From: Rhizobium hidalgonense
GTDB lineage: Bacteria > Pseudomonadota > Alphaproteobacteria > Rhizobiales > Rhizobiaceae
Assembly (NCBI RefSeq): GCF_002914525.1
Contig: NZ_LODW01000055.1
Span: forward strand, 1 to 64,000
DNA: 64,000 nucleotides
Direction: 5' to 3'
The notes beneath the pieces were generated by a model. The model had not been told where the DNA came from, made no database searches, and saw nothing but the letters and a program-made list of their open reading frames with translations. Positions 9,012 to 18,871 of this stretch are shown piece after piece. The translations under genes and the position numbers were made by a program. Each line of letters starts with the position of its first letter. Within the stretch, counting starts at the first letter, position 1.

Positions 9012-10400
9012 TCATGCCCGATCGGCCGGATAGGGTGTGCGGATGAGCAGCACCAGCCCGCCGGCGAGGAACAGAATCAGCGTTGCCATGCCAAGCCGGG
9101 GTGATCCGCTCAGATAGGTCACCAGCGAAAAGAGCAGCGTCGCCATGAAACTCGTGGCGCGCCCTGAAAGCGCGTAGATGCCGAAGTAGCGGCCGGCTTC
9201 CTCCAGGCTGACGCTGCGGGCGAGATAAGAGCGCGACGAGGCCTGCACCGGCCCGAAGGCGAGCCCGATCAGCAGGCCGTAGAGGATATAGGCCTTCTCC
9301 GCCGCAGTGCCGAAGAGGCCGCCGGAATCCGCCGTCGGCAGCGCCACCAGCCCGAACAGCGTGTAACCCGGCCCAGTCGAGATGATGCCGATGGTGGCGA
9401 GAAGCAGCATAGTGAGGCTGATGACCACGGTCACCTTCGAACCGACACCCTTGTCGATGCGGCCGGCGATCAGGCAACCGAAAATGGCGACGACATTCAG
9501 GATGATGCCGTAGATGCCGATCTCGATCGTCGCCCAGCCGAACATGCCGGCCGCGAAGATACCGCCGAGGATCAGCAGGCCGTTGACGCCGTCCTGGTAG
9601 ATCATGCGAGCGACGAGGAATGTCAGGATGCCACGGCGCTCCCTGAGTTCGCCAAGCGTGTTTTTCAGATCCCGCAGGCCGGCGCGGACGGCGGTGCCGA
9701 AGGGAAGACCCCTGCCGACATCCGGCGTGAAGAGGAACATCGGCAGGATGAAGATCAGATACCAGACGGCCGAGATCGGCCCGGTGATGCGGGCATCCTC
9801 GCCGGTCTTCGGATCGAGGCCGAAAAGCGGGTCGAGGCCGAGGATGGTCTTACCGCTCTCGGGGCTCGCCGCTAGCAGCGTCACGACCGCGATCAGCACG
9901 ATCATGCCGCCGAGATAACCGAGCCCCCAGGCGGTGTTGGAGAGCTTGCCGACCTCGTGCTTTGCGACCAAGCGCGGCATCATCGAATCGTTGAAGACGA
10001 TCGAAAACTCGGCCGAGATCGAGGCAAGGATCATGAAAATGACCGGATAAAGCACCGGCGAACCGGGGGCGGCGAACCATAGGCCAAAAAGGCTCGCGAT
10101 CTTGATGATCGCGAAGAAGCCGATCCAGGGTTTGCGCGCGCCCGACTGGTCGGCGATCGAGCCGAGAATGGGTGACAGCAGGGCGATGATCACCGAGGAG
10201 ATCGTCGCCATGTTGCTCCACGTCGTCTGCGCCGAAACCGGGTCATCGGTCAGCCGAGAAACGAAATAAGGCCCGAAGATAAAGGTGGTGACCACGGTAA
10301 AGAAGGGCTGAGCGGCCCAATCGAAGAACATCCAACCCCAGATGCCCTTCTCCGTGGCTTTCGGCGGCTGCGTCCCTGTCCAGTCAATGCGATTCAACAT
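9012..10400 (-). CDS. MFS transporter, UMF1 (Atg22-like) family
   Basis: A 462-residue membrane protein with about 12 hydrophobic segments. The N-terminal region GWMFFDWAAQPFFTVV and the IGSIADQSGARKPWIG loop are typical of UMF1/Atg22-type MFS permeases. In fungi Atg22 exports amino acids from the vacuole; bacterial substrates are mostly unknown. ATG 10400 (MLNRIDW) with GGGAG upstream is preferred over an in-frame ATG at 10448, which would overlap the gdh gene. It begins 25 bp after gdh and may be cotranscribed with it. Confidence 0.85.
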   Translation of the reverse strand: MLNRIDWTGTQPPKATEKGIWGWMFFDWAAQPFFTVVTTFIFGPYFVSRLTDDPVSAQTTWSNMATISSVIIALLSPILGSIADQSGARKPWIGFFAIIKIASLFGLWFAAPGSPVLYPVIFMILASISAEFSIVFNDSMMPRLVAKHEVGKLSNTAWGLGYLGGMIVLIAVVTLLAASPESGKTILGLDPLFGLDPKTGEDARITGPISAVWYLIFILPMFLFTPDVGRGLPFGTAVRAGLRDLKNTLGELRERRGILTFLVARMIYQDGVNGLLILGGIFAAGMFGWATIEIGIYGIILNVVAIFGCLIAGRIDKGVGSKVTVVISLTMLLLATIGIISTGPGYTLFGLVALPTADSGGLFGTAAEKAYILYGLLIGLAFGPVQASSRSYLARSVSLEEAGRYFGIYALSGRATSFMATLLFSLVTYLSGSPRLGMATLILFLAGGLVLLIRTPYPADRA

Positions 10401-10425
10401 CCGCTCCCTTTTGCAGCGGACTGTC

Positions 10426-13400
10426 TCACCTCCCCCGGTCGCGCGCAAGATCGGTCAGGATACCTGCAGCAACGGTAATACGCGCAAGAGTGGGATCGCC
10501 GCTGTCGCTGAGGCTCGAAAGCTCTTCGACGATGCGGTTGATGCGAATGCGGTCCTGTGCATGCCAAGCCTGAACCGGAAGCTTCTCTTTGCCATGGTCG
10601 GACAGGGCGGAGATGACGATATCGCGTCTGGCGCTGGCGATCTGGTCGATGCTGCGGGCAAGCGCTAGGTTCTCGTAATGGTCGGAGGTGAGAATCCGTC
10701 CGCCGGCTGCCAGCAGCCGGGCAATACGGAAGGTCTGTGACACCGCGAAGTAGTTCTCGGCGGCACGCACCAGGGGCTCGCCGGTGCGTTCGGCAATCTG
10801 CATGATTTCAGGCACCAGCGCGAAACTCTGAAGGTTGGCAATCTCGGCTGCGAGCTTTTCGGGCACGCCCGCTAGGACGTATTCCGCCTGGCGTGCGTCG
10901 GCATCGACGGCCGACTGTTCGGCCAAGGCAGGTTTCAGTTTCTTCAAGGCGGCCTGCAGCCGGCTAATCACTTCGGCCATATCCGCTTTGGTCATGCCGG
11001 TCTTCAAGAGCAGGCGCGTCAGTACGATGAAGCTATGGCTGATTTCTTCATAGATGCGGTTCTGTATCTCGCCGGAAACCCTGCCGTCCAGCGTATCTGT
11101 TTCGGTCCAGAGCCGGTTCAGATCGAAACCGTCGCGGGCGACAATCGCGGCGCGCACAACTTCCGGTGCCGACGCCGCCGTTGCGTCCATCATGGCGACT
11201 GTGAAGCTCGGCCCGCCGCGGTTGATCGCCTCGTTGGCAAGCACCGTCGCGATGATTTCGCGCTTCAGCCGGTGGCCTGATATATCGCCGGCATTCGACT
11301 TCTGCATCTTGACGGGGAAATAATTGGAAAGCGTCGCGGTGAAATAAGGATCCTCGGGCAGGTCGCTGGCTGCAAGCGCATCGAAGAGCACGATCTTGGC
11401 ATAGGACACCAGCACGCCGATTTCCGGCCGGGTCAGGGGCTTGCCGGCGGCATAACGTTCGGCCAGCGTCTGCTCGTCCGGCAAGGTCTCGACCTTGCGG
11501 TTCAGCTGGCCGGCGCTCTCGAGCACGCTCATGAAACGGCCAAGCTCCAGCCCGTTGGCCGTGCCCTTGCGTTCCGTCAGCGAGATCGCCAGCGACTGCA
11601 GGTAGTTGTTGCGCAGCACCAGCGTCGCCACCTCGCTGGTCATCGAGGAAAGCAGCTGGTCGCGTTTTGCGCGGGTCAGGCGTCCGTCATGCATGGCGGC
11701 TGCCAGCGCGATCTTGATGTTGACTTCGACGTCCGAGGTGTTGACGCCGGCGGAGTTGTCGATGGCGTCGGAATTGCAGCGCCCGCCCTTGAGACCATAG
11801 GCGATGCGGCCCTTCTGGGTGACGCCGAGGTTTGCGCCCTCGCCGATCACCTTGGCGCGCACCTCGACCGCGGTGACGCGGATCGGGTCGTTGGCGCGGT
11901 CGCCGACTTCGGTGTCGGTTTCGGACGTCGCTTTCACATAGGTGCCGATGCCGCCGAACCAGAGCAGGTCGACCGGGCTCTTCAGGATCGCCGTCATGAT
12001 CTCGAAGGGCGTGGCGACAGTCTTGTCGATGCCGATCGCGGCGACCGCTTCCGGTGTCAGCGTGACCGATTTCATCGCGCGGGAAATGATCATCGCACCC
12101 TTGGAGAGCACACTTTTGTCGAAATCCTGCCAGCTTGAGCGCGGCAGCTCGAAGAGCCGCTGGCGCTCGGCGAGCGTCTTTTCCATGTCGGGATCGGGAT
12201 CGATGACGATATCGCGGTGATCGAAGGCTGCTATCAACCGGATCTTCGGAGAGAGCAGCATGCCGTTGCCGAAAACGTCGCCGGACATGTCGCCGACGCC
12301 GGCGACTGTGAAGGGCGTCGTCTGGATGTCGATGTCCATTTCGCGGAAATGGCGTTTAACGGTTTCCCAGGCGCCGCGGGCAGTGATGCCCATCTTCTTG
12401 TGGTCGTAACCGGCCGAGCCGCCGGAGGCAAAGGCATCATCCAGCCAGAAGCCGGCTTCCTGCGCCAGCGCATTGGCGGTGTCGGAGAAGGTCGCGGTGC
12501 CCTTGTCGGCGGCGACCACGAAATAGGGGTCGTCGCCGTCGAGCCTGACGGTATCCTTCGGCGGCACGATTTCGGAGCCCGATATATTATCGGTGATCGA
12601 CAACAGCGTGCGGATATAGGTCTTGTAAGCCTCGCGGCCGGCATTGAAGATCTCGTCACGGCTGCCGCCGACGGGGAGTTTTTTCGGGTAGAAGCCGCCC
12701 TTGGCGCCGACCGGCACGATGACCGCGTTCTTCACCTGCTGGGCCTTGACGAGGCCGAGCACTTCGGTGCGGTAATCCTCGGCGCGGTCTGACCAGCGCA
12801 GGCCGCCGCGCGCCACCTTGCCGAAGCGCAGGTGCACACCTTCGACTTCGACGCCGTAGACGAACATCTCGCGGAAGGGTCTCGGCTGCGGCAGCCCGTC
12901 GACCAGTTTCGGATCGAGCTTGAAGGCCAGCATCGGCTTCGGCGAACCATCCGGGTTCTTCTGGAAATAATTGGTGCGCAGCGTCGCATCGACGATATTG
13001 ACGTAGCGGCGCAGGATACGGTCGTCGTCGAGGCTCGGCACGTCGGCAAGCTCGGCCTCGATCGCCTGGTGCAGTTCGGCCAGCTTCTTCACCCGGGCCT
13101 TTTCCGAGAGGCTGGTGTCAAGCGTGCTATGGAATAGCCGGAAAATGGCGGCGGCAACTGCAGGATATTTGTCGAGTGTCGTTGCGATATAGTCCTGCGA
13201 GTAGGCGATGCCGGCCTGGCGGAGATAACGTGCATAGGCGCGCAGCACATTCGTCTCGCATGCCGAGAGCCCGGCCGAGAGGATCAGCCGGTTAAAACTG
13301 TCATTGTCGATCGTGCCGGCGAAGGCGGCGACGAAGGCTTCCTCGAGGGCGGCGCCATAACGCTGCAGATCGATGTCACGGCCATTGCGGGCCTCAAGCT

Positions 13401-15201
13401 CCATATCATGCAGCACGACGAGTTTCGTTTCGCCATCGGCGACCGGCACCCCGATGTCGAAGGTGCGTTCGCTGACGACATTGAAACCGAGATTCTCAAG
13501 AAGCGGCACGCGGCGCGACAGCGCCAACTGGCCGCCGGCGTGGAAGATCTTCAGCGAGAGCGTTCGGCCCTGCTCTTCCTGACGATGATAGAACTGGATG
13601 CGAAGCGGCTCACCAGAGGCGCAGGCGCCGATATCGGCGAGGTCGGCTACGGTTTCTTCAGGCGTGAAGGAATCCTGGAAGGCCTGGTCGACCGATATCT
13701 TCGGCGCCTTTGGTCCGGCCAGCGCCTCGAAACGGTCGTCCCAGCGGGCGGTGATCTCCCGGATCACCTGCTCCAGCTTTGCCTGCGGAATGCGCGGCGT
13801 TTTGCCGCCGGAGCGGCCGATGATGAAATGCACGCGCGCCACGCCGCCTTCCGGAAAAGCCGGGTAATAGGCAGAGACACGACCGTCAAAGACGGTCTTC
13901 AGATAGGTACCGATCCGTTCGCGGACGATCGAATCATATTCCTCGCGCGGCACGTAGACGATCACCGAGACGAAGCGGTCGAAATGGTCGATGCGCGGCA
14001 GGACGCGCACACGCGGCCGGTCGGCCAGATCGTTGATCTGTTCGGCAAAACTGGCAAGCAGCGTGGTGTCGATCTGGAAAAGGTCATCGCGCGGATAGGA
14101 TTCCAGCGTGTTGTCGAGCATGCGGCCGGAATGGCTCATCGGGTCGAAGCCGAAATGTTCCTTCACCTTCTCGATCTTGGAACGCAGCAGCGGGATTTCC
14201 GAGGCGAGCGACGTATAGGCCGTCGAAGTGAAAAGCCCGACGATGCGCAGCTCGCCGGTGACGTTGCCGTCGGCGTCGAAGCGTTTGACGCCGACATAAT
14301 CCATATAGGCTCGGCGATGGACGATGGATTTCACATTCGCCTTGGTGACGATCAGGAAGTCGGGGCCGTCGAGGAAGGCCAGGATCTCAGGCGTCGTCGT
14401 CACAGCATCCTTGCCGGTGCGCAGCACCAGCACATCGGGATTGGAGAGGATGCCGAGGCCGGTACCCTTGTCGCGCTCGACCCTGGCATCGGAACCTTTG
14501 CCGGAATAGACATATTCACGCATTCCGAGGAAGGTGAAATTCTCGTCGCGCAGCCATGTCAGGAAGGCGACGGCTTCATCGCGATCGACTTTCTTCCGGC
14601 TGGCGCCATTGGCTGAGAGTTCGGCGATCACCCCGTCGATCTTGGAAAGCATCGGCTTCCAGTCGGACACCGACAGGCGAACCTGTTCGAGCACGGTTTC
14701 GACGCGTTTGACGAGGTCGGCGGCCTGGGCGGAGTTGAGCGGGGCGATATGGAGCTGGATATGGCTGACGCGATTGGCCGGGTCGCTCGGGTGATCGGCG
14801 GAATAGAGCCCAGGCGCCTTGCCCTTCTCCACGACCAGGATCGGATGCACGGCCATGAACAGGTCGCGATAGGTGCTCGTCACTTCACCCATGACCGATT
14901 CGAACAGGAAAGGCATGTTCCGGTCGGTGACCGACAGCACCGAAACGGCAATGCCATCGGGCGTCACATTGGCGATGGTATCGATGCTGACGCGGGGCGC
15001 CTTGCCGTTCCAGGCGGCGAGTTCCTTTGCTGAATGCGCGGCGGAGAGCGCCAGCATTTCAGGCGTATAGAGTTCGAGATCGTCATTGCTGGCCCGTCCG
15101 AAGAGAATTTCCGGATCGAGATGCGCTTCGCCCGTCGCCTTGGCGATCTTGCGCGCGCTTTCGATCTGCTTTTCTCGTTTCGGATTGTTTCTGGCAGCCA
15201 T
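10426..15201 (-). CDS. gdhB: Large NAD-specific glutamate dehydrogenase (GDH-180 type)
   Basis: A 1591-residue protein of the 180-kDa NAD-GDH family, which deaminates glutamate to 2-oxoglutarate. The N-terminal third holds ACT-like regulatory regions; the central part carries the catalytic Glu/Leu dehydrogenase domain, seen in FGKVARGGLRWSDR, VGAKGGFYPKK and GDMSGDVFGNG; a long helical C-terminal domain follows. ATG 15201 (MAARNNPKR) is chosen because GGGAGG stands 8 bases upstream and this matches the family start; the open frame continues 87 codons further up into poorly conserved sequence. Used in glutamate catabolism when amino acids serve as carbon source. Confidence 0.95.
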   Translation of the reverse strand: MAARNNPKREKQIESARKIAKATGEAHLDPEILFGRASNDDLELYTPEMLALSAAHSAKELAAWNGKAPRVSIDTIANVTPDGIAVSVLSVTDRNMPFLFESVMGEVTSTYRDLFMAVHPILVVEKGKAPGLYSADHPSDPANRVSHIQLHIAPLNSAQAADLVKRVETVLEQVRLSVSDWKPMLSKIDGVIAELSANGASRKKVDRDEAVAFLTWLRDENFTFLGMREYVYSGKGSDARVERDKGTGLGILSNPDVLVLRTGKDAVTTTPEILAFLDGPDFLIVTKANVKSIVHRRAYMDYVGVKRFDADGNVTGELRIVGLFTSTAYTSLASEIPLLRSKIEKVKEHFGFDPMSHSGRMLDNTLESYPRDDLFQIDTTLLASFAEQINDLADRPRVRVLPRIDHFDRFVSVIVYVPREEYDSIVRERIGTYLKTVFDGRVSAYYPAFPEGGVARVHFIIGRSGGKTPRIPQAKLEQVIREITARWDDRFEALAGPKAPKISVDQAFQDSFTPEETVADLADIGACASGEPLRIQFYHRQEEQGRTLSLKIFHAGGQLALSRRVPLLENLGFNVVSERTFDIGVPVADGETKLVVLHDMELEARNGRDIDLQRYGAALEEAFVAAFAGTIDNDSFNRLILSAGLSACETNVLRAYARYLRQAGIAYSQDYIATTLDKYPAVAAAIFRLFHSTLDTSLSEKARVKKLAELHQAIEAELADVPSLDDDRILRRYVNIVDATLRTNYFQKNPDGSPKPMLAFKLDPKLVDGLPQPRPFREMFVYGVEVEGVHLRFGKVARGGLRWSDRAEDYRTEVLGLVKAQQVKNAVIVPVGAKGGFYPKKLPVGGSRDEIFNAGREAYKTYIRTLLSITDNISGSEIVPPKDTVRLDGDDPYFVVAADKGTATFSDTANALAQEAGFWLDDAFASGGSAGYDHKKMGITARGAWETVKRHFREMDIDIQTTPFTVAGVGDMSGDVFGNGMLLSPKIRLIAAFDHRDIVIDPDPDMEKTLAERQRLFELPRSSWQDFDKSVLSKGAMIISRAMKSVTLTPEAVAAIGIDKTVATPFEIMTAILKSPVDLLWFGGIGTYVKATSETDTEVGDRANDPIRVTAVEVRAKVIGEGANLGVTQKGRIAYGLKGGRCNSDAIDNSAGVNTSDVEVNIKIALAAAMHDGRLTRAKRDQLLSSMTSEVATLVLRNNYLQSLAISLTERKGTANGLELGRFMSVLESAGQLNRKVETLPDEQTLAERYAAGKPLTRPEIGVLVSYAKIVLFDALAASDLPEDPYFTATLSNYFPVKMQKSNAGDISGHRLKREIIATVLANEAINRGGPSFTVAMMDATAASAPEVVRAAIVARDGFDLNRLWTETDTLDGRVSGEIQNRIYEEISHSFIVLTRLLLKTGMTKADMAEVISRLQAALKKLKPALAEQSAVDADARQAEYVLAGVPEKLAAEIANLQSFALVPEIMQIAERTGEPLVRAAENYFAVSQTFRIARLLAAGGRILTSDHYENLALARSIDQIASARRDIVISALSDHGKEKLPVQAWHAQDRIRINRIVEELSSLSDSGDPTLARITVAAGILTDLARDRGR

Positions 15202-15476
15202 GAATCGCCTCCCGCAATGGACTGGTTTTCTGCAAGCTAGCAGAAGATTTCGCGAAAAAATCTCTAAAATGCGGCCGTGAGGGATCGTTTTGATGCTTTT
15301 TTGGCCCTGAAAATGGGAAATTGTCAGAGATTTTTCCGATTTCGTGGCCAAAACGAACGGGAGGATCCCCTTTTTGTTTTTCGTTTCGCCGCACATTTCC
15401 ACGCTCACGTGAAGAATGGTTGACAGCGTGACATCAAAAAGATCATCAAACGCGGTCATCATTCGGATCTTGTAGC

Positions 15477-16352
15477 ATGTCGGAAAATGCAGCGGGCGCA
15501 GTCATCGTCATCTCCAGTCATGTGGTGCGCGGCTCGGTCGGAAACCGGGCGGCCGTTTTTGCGCTGGAGACGCTTGGTCATCCGGTCTGGGCGCTGCCGA
15601 CCATCGTGCTGCCCTGGCATCCCGGCCACGGCCGCTCGACGCGGCTGACCTTTGCGGAAGCGGATTTCGACGCGGCGATCGACGATCTGATCCGGGCGCC
15701 CTGGATCGGTGAGGTTAGGGCGGTGCTTTCGGGATATTTCGGCAATGCCGCGCAGGCGCGCTCCGTCGCCCGGCTGATCGCTGCGCTCAGGCAAGATAAT
15801 CCCGATCTGCTCTATGTCTGCGATCCGGTCATGGGCGATCTCGGCGGTCTTTACGTGCCGGAGGCGACCGCGGAGGCCATTCGCGACCATCTCATCCCGC
15901 TCGCTTCGCTTGCGACGCCGAACCGCTACGAGCTCGCCTGGCTGTCCGGGGCAGCGCTCGAAGACAACAGCGCGATCATGGAGGCGGCGCTGGCGCTCGG
16001 GCCGTCGCGCATGCTCGTCACCTCGGCCGTGCCGATGATGGCAGGGGGAACCGGCAATCTCTATCTTTCCGGCCGTCACGCGCTTCTTGCCGAGCACCGT
16101 GTCGTCGAAAACCCGCCGAACGGCCTCGGCGACCTGCTTGCCGCCGTCTTCCTGTCGCGCCTGCTTTCCGGGCTCGAGGACGAAAAGGCGCTGCAGCTTG
16201 CCACGGCCAGCGTCTTCGAGGTGCTGGCGCGCGCCGTCAAGCGCGGCAGCAACGAGTTGATGCTGGCGAGCGATGCTTCCAGCCTTTCGACACCGATGGC
16301 CATGGTGCAGATGCGCCGGCTCGTACATCCGGCGCAGCGGCGGAAAAAATGA
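15477..16352 (+). CDS. pdxY: Pyridoxal kinase
   Basis: A 291-residue ribokinase-fold enzyme: SSHVVRGSVGNRA near the N-terminus, LYVCDPVMGDLGGLYVP, TPNRYELAWLSG, and the anion-hole/catalytic Asp motif NGLGDLLAAVF. It phosphorylates pyridoxal in the B6 salvage pathway. The motif reads GLGD where GTGD or GVGD is more common, but the catalytic Asp is kept. Divergent from gdh across 275 bp in which I see no other gene. Confidence 0.9.
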   Translation: MSENAAGAVIVISSHVVRGSVGNRAAVFALETLGHPVWALPTIVLPWHPGHGRSTRLTFAEADFDAAIDDLIRAPWIGEVRAVLSGYFGNAAQARSVARLIAALRQDNPDLLYVCDPVMGDLGGLYVPEATAEAIRDHLIPLASLATPNRYELAWLSGAALEDNSAIMEAALALGPSRMLVTSAVPMMAGGTGNLYLSGRHALLAEHRVVENPPNGLGDLLAAVFLSRLLSGLEDEKALQLATASVFEVLARAVKRGSNELMLASDASSLSTPMAMVQMRRLVHPAQRRKK

Positions 16353-16423
16353 CGCATCCGCTCATCCGTTCATTTTGCAGTGCAGCAGTTGATCTTGTCT
16401 GCCGCGCGCGCTAATCCAGTAGC

Positions 16424-17065
16424 ATGCAGCGTTTTCCAAATTCCCTTCTGGACGGTTACCGCAACTTCATGAACGGGCGTTATGCCGACGCCCGCGACAG
16501 GTATCGACTGCTTGCCGAAAACGGTCAGAGTCCGAGCACACTGGTCATTGCCTGTTCGGATTCACGTGCGGCACCGGAGCTGATCTTCGATGCCGGCCCG
16601 GGTGAGCTCTTCGTCATCCGCAACGTCGCCAACATGGTGCCGCCCTACGAGCCGGACGGTCATTTCCATTCGACGTCGGCAGCGCTCGAATTTGCGGTGC
16701 AGGCGCTAAAGGTCTCGGATATCGTGGTGATGGGCCACGGCCGCTGCGGTGGCATTCGCGCCGCACTCGATCCGAATGCCGAGCCGCTGTCGCCCGGCGA
16801 TTTCATCGGCCGCTGGATGTCGCTGGTCAAGCCCGCCGCGGAGCAGATCCAGAGCAATGACGTGATGACGGCCGCCGAGCGGCAGACGGCGCTGGAGCGC
16901 GTCTCGATCCGCAATTCGATCGACAATCTCAGAAGCTTTCCCGACATCAAGGCGCTGGAGGAAGCGGGGCAAATGCATCTCCATGGCGCCTGGTTCGATA
17001 TTTCGACCGGCGAACTCTGGGTGATGGACTCCGAGACACGCGACTTTATTCGTCCCGAAATCTAG
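16424..17065 (+). CDS. Beta-class carbonic anhydrase
   Basis: A 213-residue enzyme. Zinc ligands and the catalytic pair are visible as CSDSR (Cys44, Asp46, Arg48) and HGRCGG (His105, Cys108). It interconverts CO2 and bicarbonate in the cytosol. No signal peptide. Length and motifs are normal for the class. Confidence 0.94.
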   Translation: MQRFPNSLLDGYRNFMNGRYADARDRYRLLAENGQSPSTLVIACSDSRAAPELIFDAGPGELFVIRNVANMVPPYEPDGHFHSTSAALEFAVQALKVSDIVVMGHGRCGGIRAALDPNAEPLSPGDFIGRWMSLVKPAAEQIQSNDVMTAAERQTALERVSIRNSIDNLRSFPDIKALEEAGQMHLHGAWFDISTGELWVMDSETRDFIRPEI

Positions 17066-17161
17066 GGATCTGCCGCTTTATCAGTTTATTAAGAATTGCT
17101 GCTAAGATTGCCGGCAATTGGTCGCGCACGACCGACGTTTTGATCACCCTGGCGATTGGCG

Positions 17162-18772
17162 ATGAAGTTCGAGACCATAAAAAGGGTTATCCTGGCCGCC
17201 ATCATGCTGCCCTTCGTTTTCATGCTCATTGAAGGCGTCATCGTCATACGGGCTTCGGTCAAGCAATACGGGGATCTCGAGAAAGACCGGCAGTTCGCCG
17301 ACGTGCTCGCCCGCGGCGGCTCCATCGCCGCCACCGAGATCCTCAGTGAAATCGGCGCCACGCGCCTTTATCTCGCGCATCCCAGCAGCAAGACTGCCGC
17401 CGATATGCAGCAAAGCCGCTCGACCCTCGATCGCGAGCGCCTTGCCTTCTATGCCAGCCTCCCCTCCCGCGATACTCTCGAGGACGGGCTTGTGGAAGAA
17501 TTGTCGATTCTCAGCCTTGCCTACAGCCGCATCGTCGCTGCGCGCAGCGGCGTCGACCAGGGCCGTTATTTCGGCAGCGATCCCGGGTCGATCTATTGGT
17601 ATGCAGCTCTGAAGCAGCTTGCCGTCGTCGATGCGCTTTCACCCCTGATCAGCGATCCGGTCCTGCTCGAGAAATCCAATCAGCTGATGGGCATCATGCT
17701 GACCTATTACGGCGAAAGGCTGATTACCGGCGTCGGCACCCGATACCTCGATCATGGCGTTTCCGCCAGATTTCCGGTGGAGCTGTTCATACAGGGCAAG
17801 GTCATGCTCGGTGAGGGCATGGACCATATGGTCTTTCATTCGGCGGCACCGATCGTGCGCGACATCGTCACCTATCTCGGTCGCCGCGACCAGGTAAAGG
17901 CGAATGCGATCACAGATGCCATCCTCGCTGGATCGCGGCCAACGCGCGCCGTGCGCGACGTCTGGGCCACTGCACAGAGCGAACGCATGAGTTTTCTGCA
18001 GCAGAAGATGATCGAGGCGGCGAGAGATATTCACGAGACCGGCGAAAACTTTTCGACGCGCTCGCATTTACACCTGACGCGGATCCTGGCGCTGTGCGCC
18101 GGCCTGCTCATTCTCGCGACATTGGTGATGGTGCTCGCGGCAAGGGGTCTGCGCCTGATCGACCGGCTGACGCGGGACCGGGAGACGCTGGTCGGCGAGT
18201 TGCGCAATGCCGCCCAGACCGATCTCCTGACCGGTCTTTACAACCGGCGCGGCTTCGAATTCGCCGCATCGGCCCTTCTGACGCAGGCCGAGCACGGATC
18301 ACGCTGGATTTCCGTCGTGCTCTTCGACCTCGATCATTTCAAGAAGATCAATGATATCAACGGCCATGATGCCGGCGATGTTGTGCTCCGGCATGTCGCA
18401 GGCATCGCGCGGGCGAATTTCCGTTCCTTCGATCTCTTGGTGCGCCATGGCGGCGAGGAGTTCCTGGCACTTCTGCCGGATTCGACGCCAGACGATGCGG
18501 CAATTGTTGCCGAGCGGGTGCGGCTGGCGATCGAGGCGGCGGAAATCCCCTTGGAGAACGGGGATATTCTCAAGGTAACGGCAAGTTTCGGATGCGCCGG
18601 CCGGGCCAATGAAGCCACCAACCGAAACTTCGAAGATCTGGTCAAACGCGCCGATCTGGCGCTCTACGCCGCCAAGGCCTCTGGCCGTAACTGCGTCGTT
18701 TCGGGGCCGATCGTGCCGCAGGAGGAGCGCCGCAAGACGGCGTCCGGCGGCGGCTTTGATTCCCGCATATGA
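17162..18772 (+). CDS. Membrane-anchored diguanylate cyclase with periplasmic sensor domain
   Basis: About 536 residues. A first membrane helix (about 8-28) and a second (about 303-325, LCAGLLILATLVMVLAA) enclose a periplasmic helical region of about 270 residues that may be a NIT-like sensor; I could not assign it firmly. The C-terminal GGDEF domain has the start DLLTGLYNRRGF, DLDHFKKIND and an intact active site HGGEEF, so cyclic-di-GMP synthesis is expected. No inhibitory-site RxxD is seen four residues before GGEEF. Start: ATG 17162; a TTG two codons upstream is possible. Confidence 0.9.
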   Translation: MKFETIKRVILAAIMLPFVFMLIEGVIVIRASVKQYGDLEKDRQFADVLARGGSIAATEILSEIGATRLYLAHPSSKTAADMQQSRSTLDRERLAFYASLPSRDTLEDGLVEELSILSLAYSRIVAARSGVDQGRYFGSDPGSIYWYAALKQLAVVDALSPLISDPVLLEKSNQLMGIMLTYYGERLITGVGTRYLDHGVSARFPVELFIQGKVMLGEGMDHMVFHSAAPIVRDIVTYLGRRDQVKANAITDAILAGSRPTRAVRDVWATAQSERMSFLQQKMIEAARDIHETGENFSTRSHLHLTRILALCAGLLILATLVMVLAARGLRLIDRLTRDRETLVGELRNAAQTDLLTGLYNRRGFEFAASALLTQAEHGSRWISVVLFDLDHFKKINDINGHDAGDVVLRHVAGIARANFRSFDLLVRHGGEEFLALLPDSTPDDAAIVAERVRLAIEAAEIPLENGDILKVTASFGCAGRANEATNRNFEDLVKRADLALYAAKASGRNCVVSGPIVPQEERRKTASGGGFDSRI

Positions 18773-18801
18773 AAAACGCCGCATGTCGCAGCGGCGTTTT
18801 T
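18772..18801 (+). terminator. Bidirectional-looking intrinsic terminator after the GGDEF gene
   Basis: AAAAACGCCGC at 18772-18782 pairs perfectly with GCGGCGTTTTT at 18791-18801, loop 8 nt. T run on both strands, so it can serve the GGDEF gene on plus and the transglycosylase gene on minus. Confidence 0.85.
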
Positions 18802-18871
18802 GCGTATGATTGCCGATGACGGCGTAAAGCTCTGGACATTATCCCGGAACCGCGGCGCCGGGTGACATGCA

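Noticed and set aside
13408..14616. 402-codon plus-strand open frame opposite gdh
   Set aside because: Antisense shadow of the conserved glutamate dehydrogenase; composition is typical of high-GC complement and no domain is recognisable.
15202..15462. 87-codon N-terminal extension of gdh
   Set aside because: No conservation expected, and GGGAGG marks ATG 15201.
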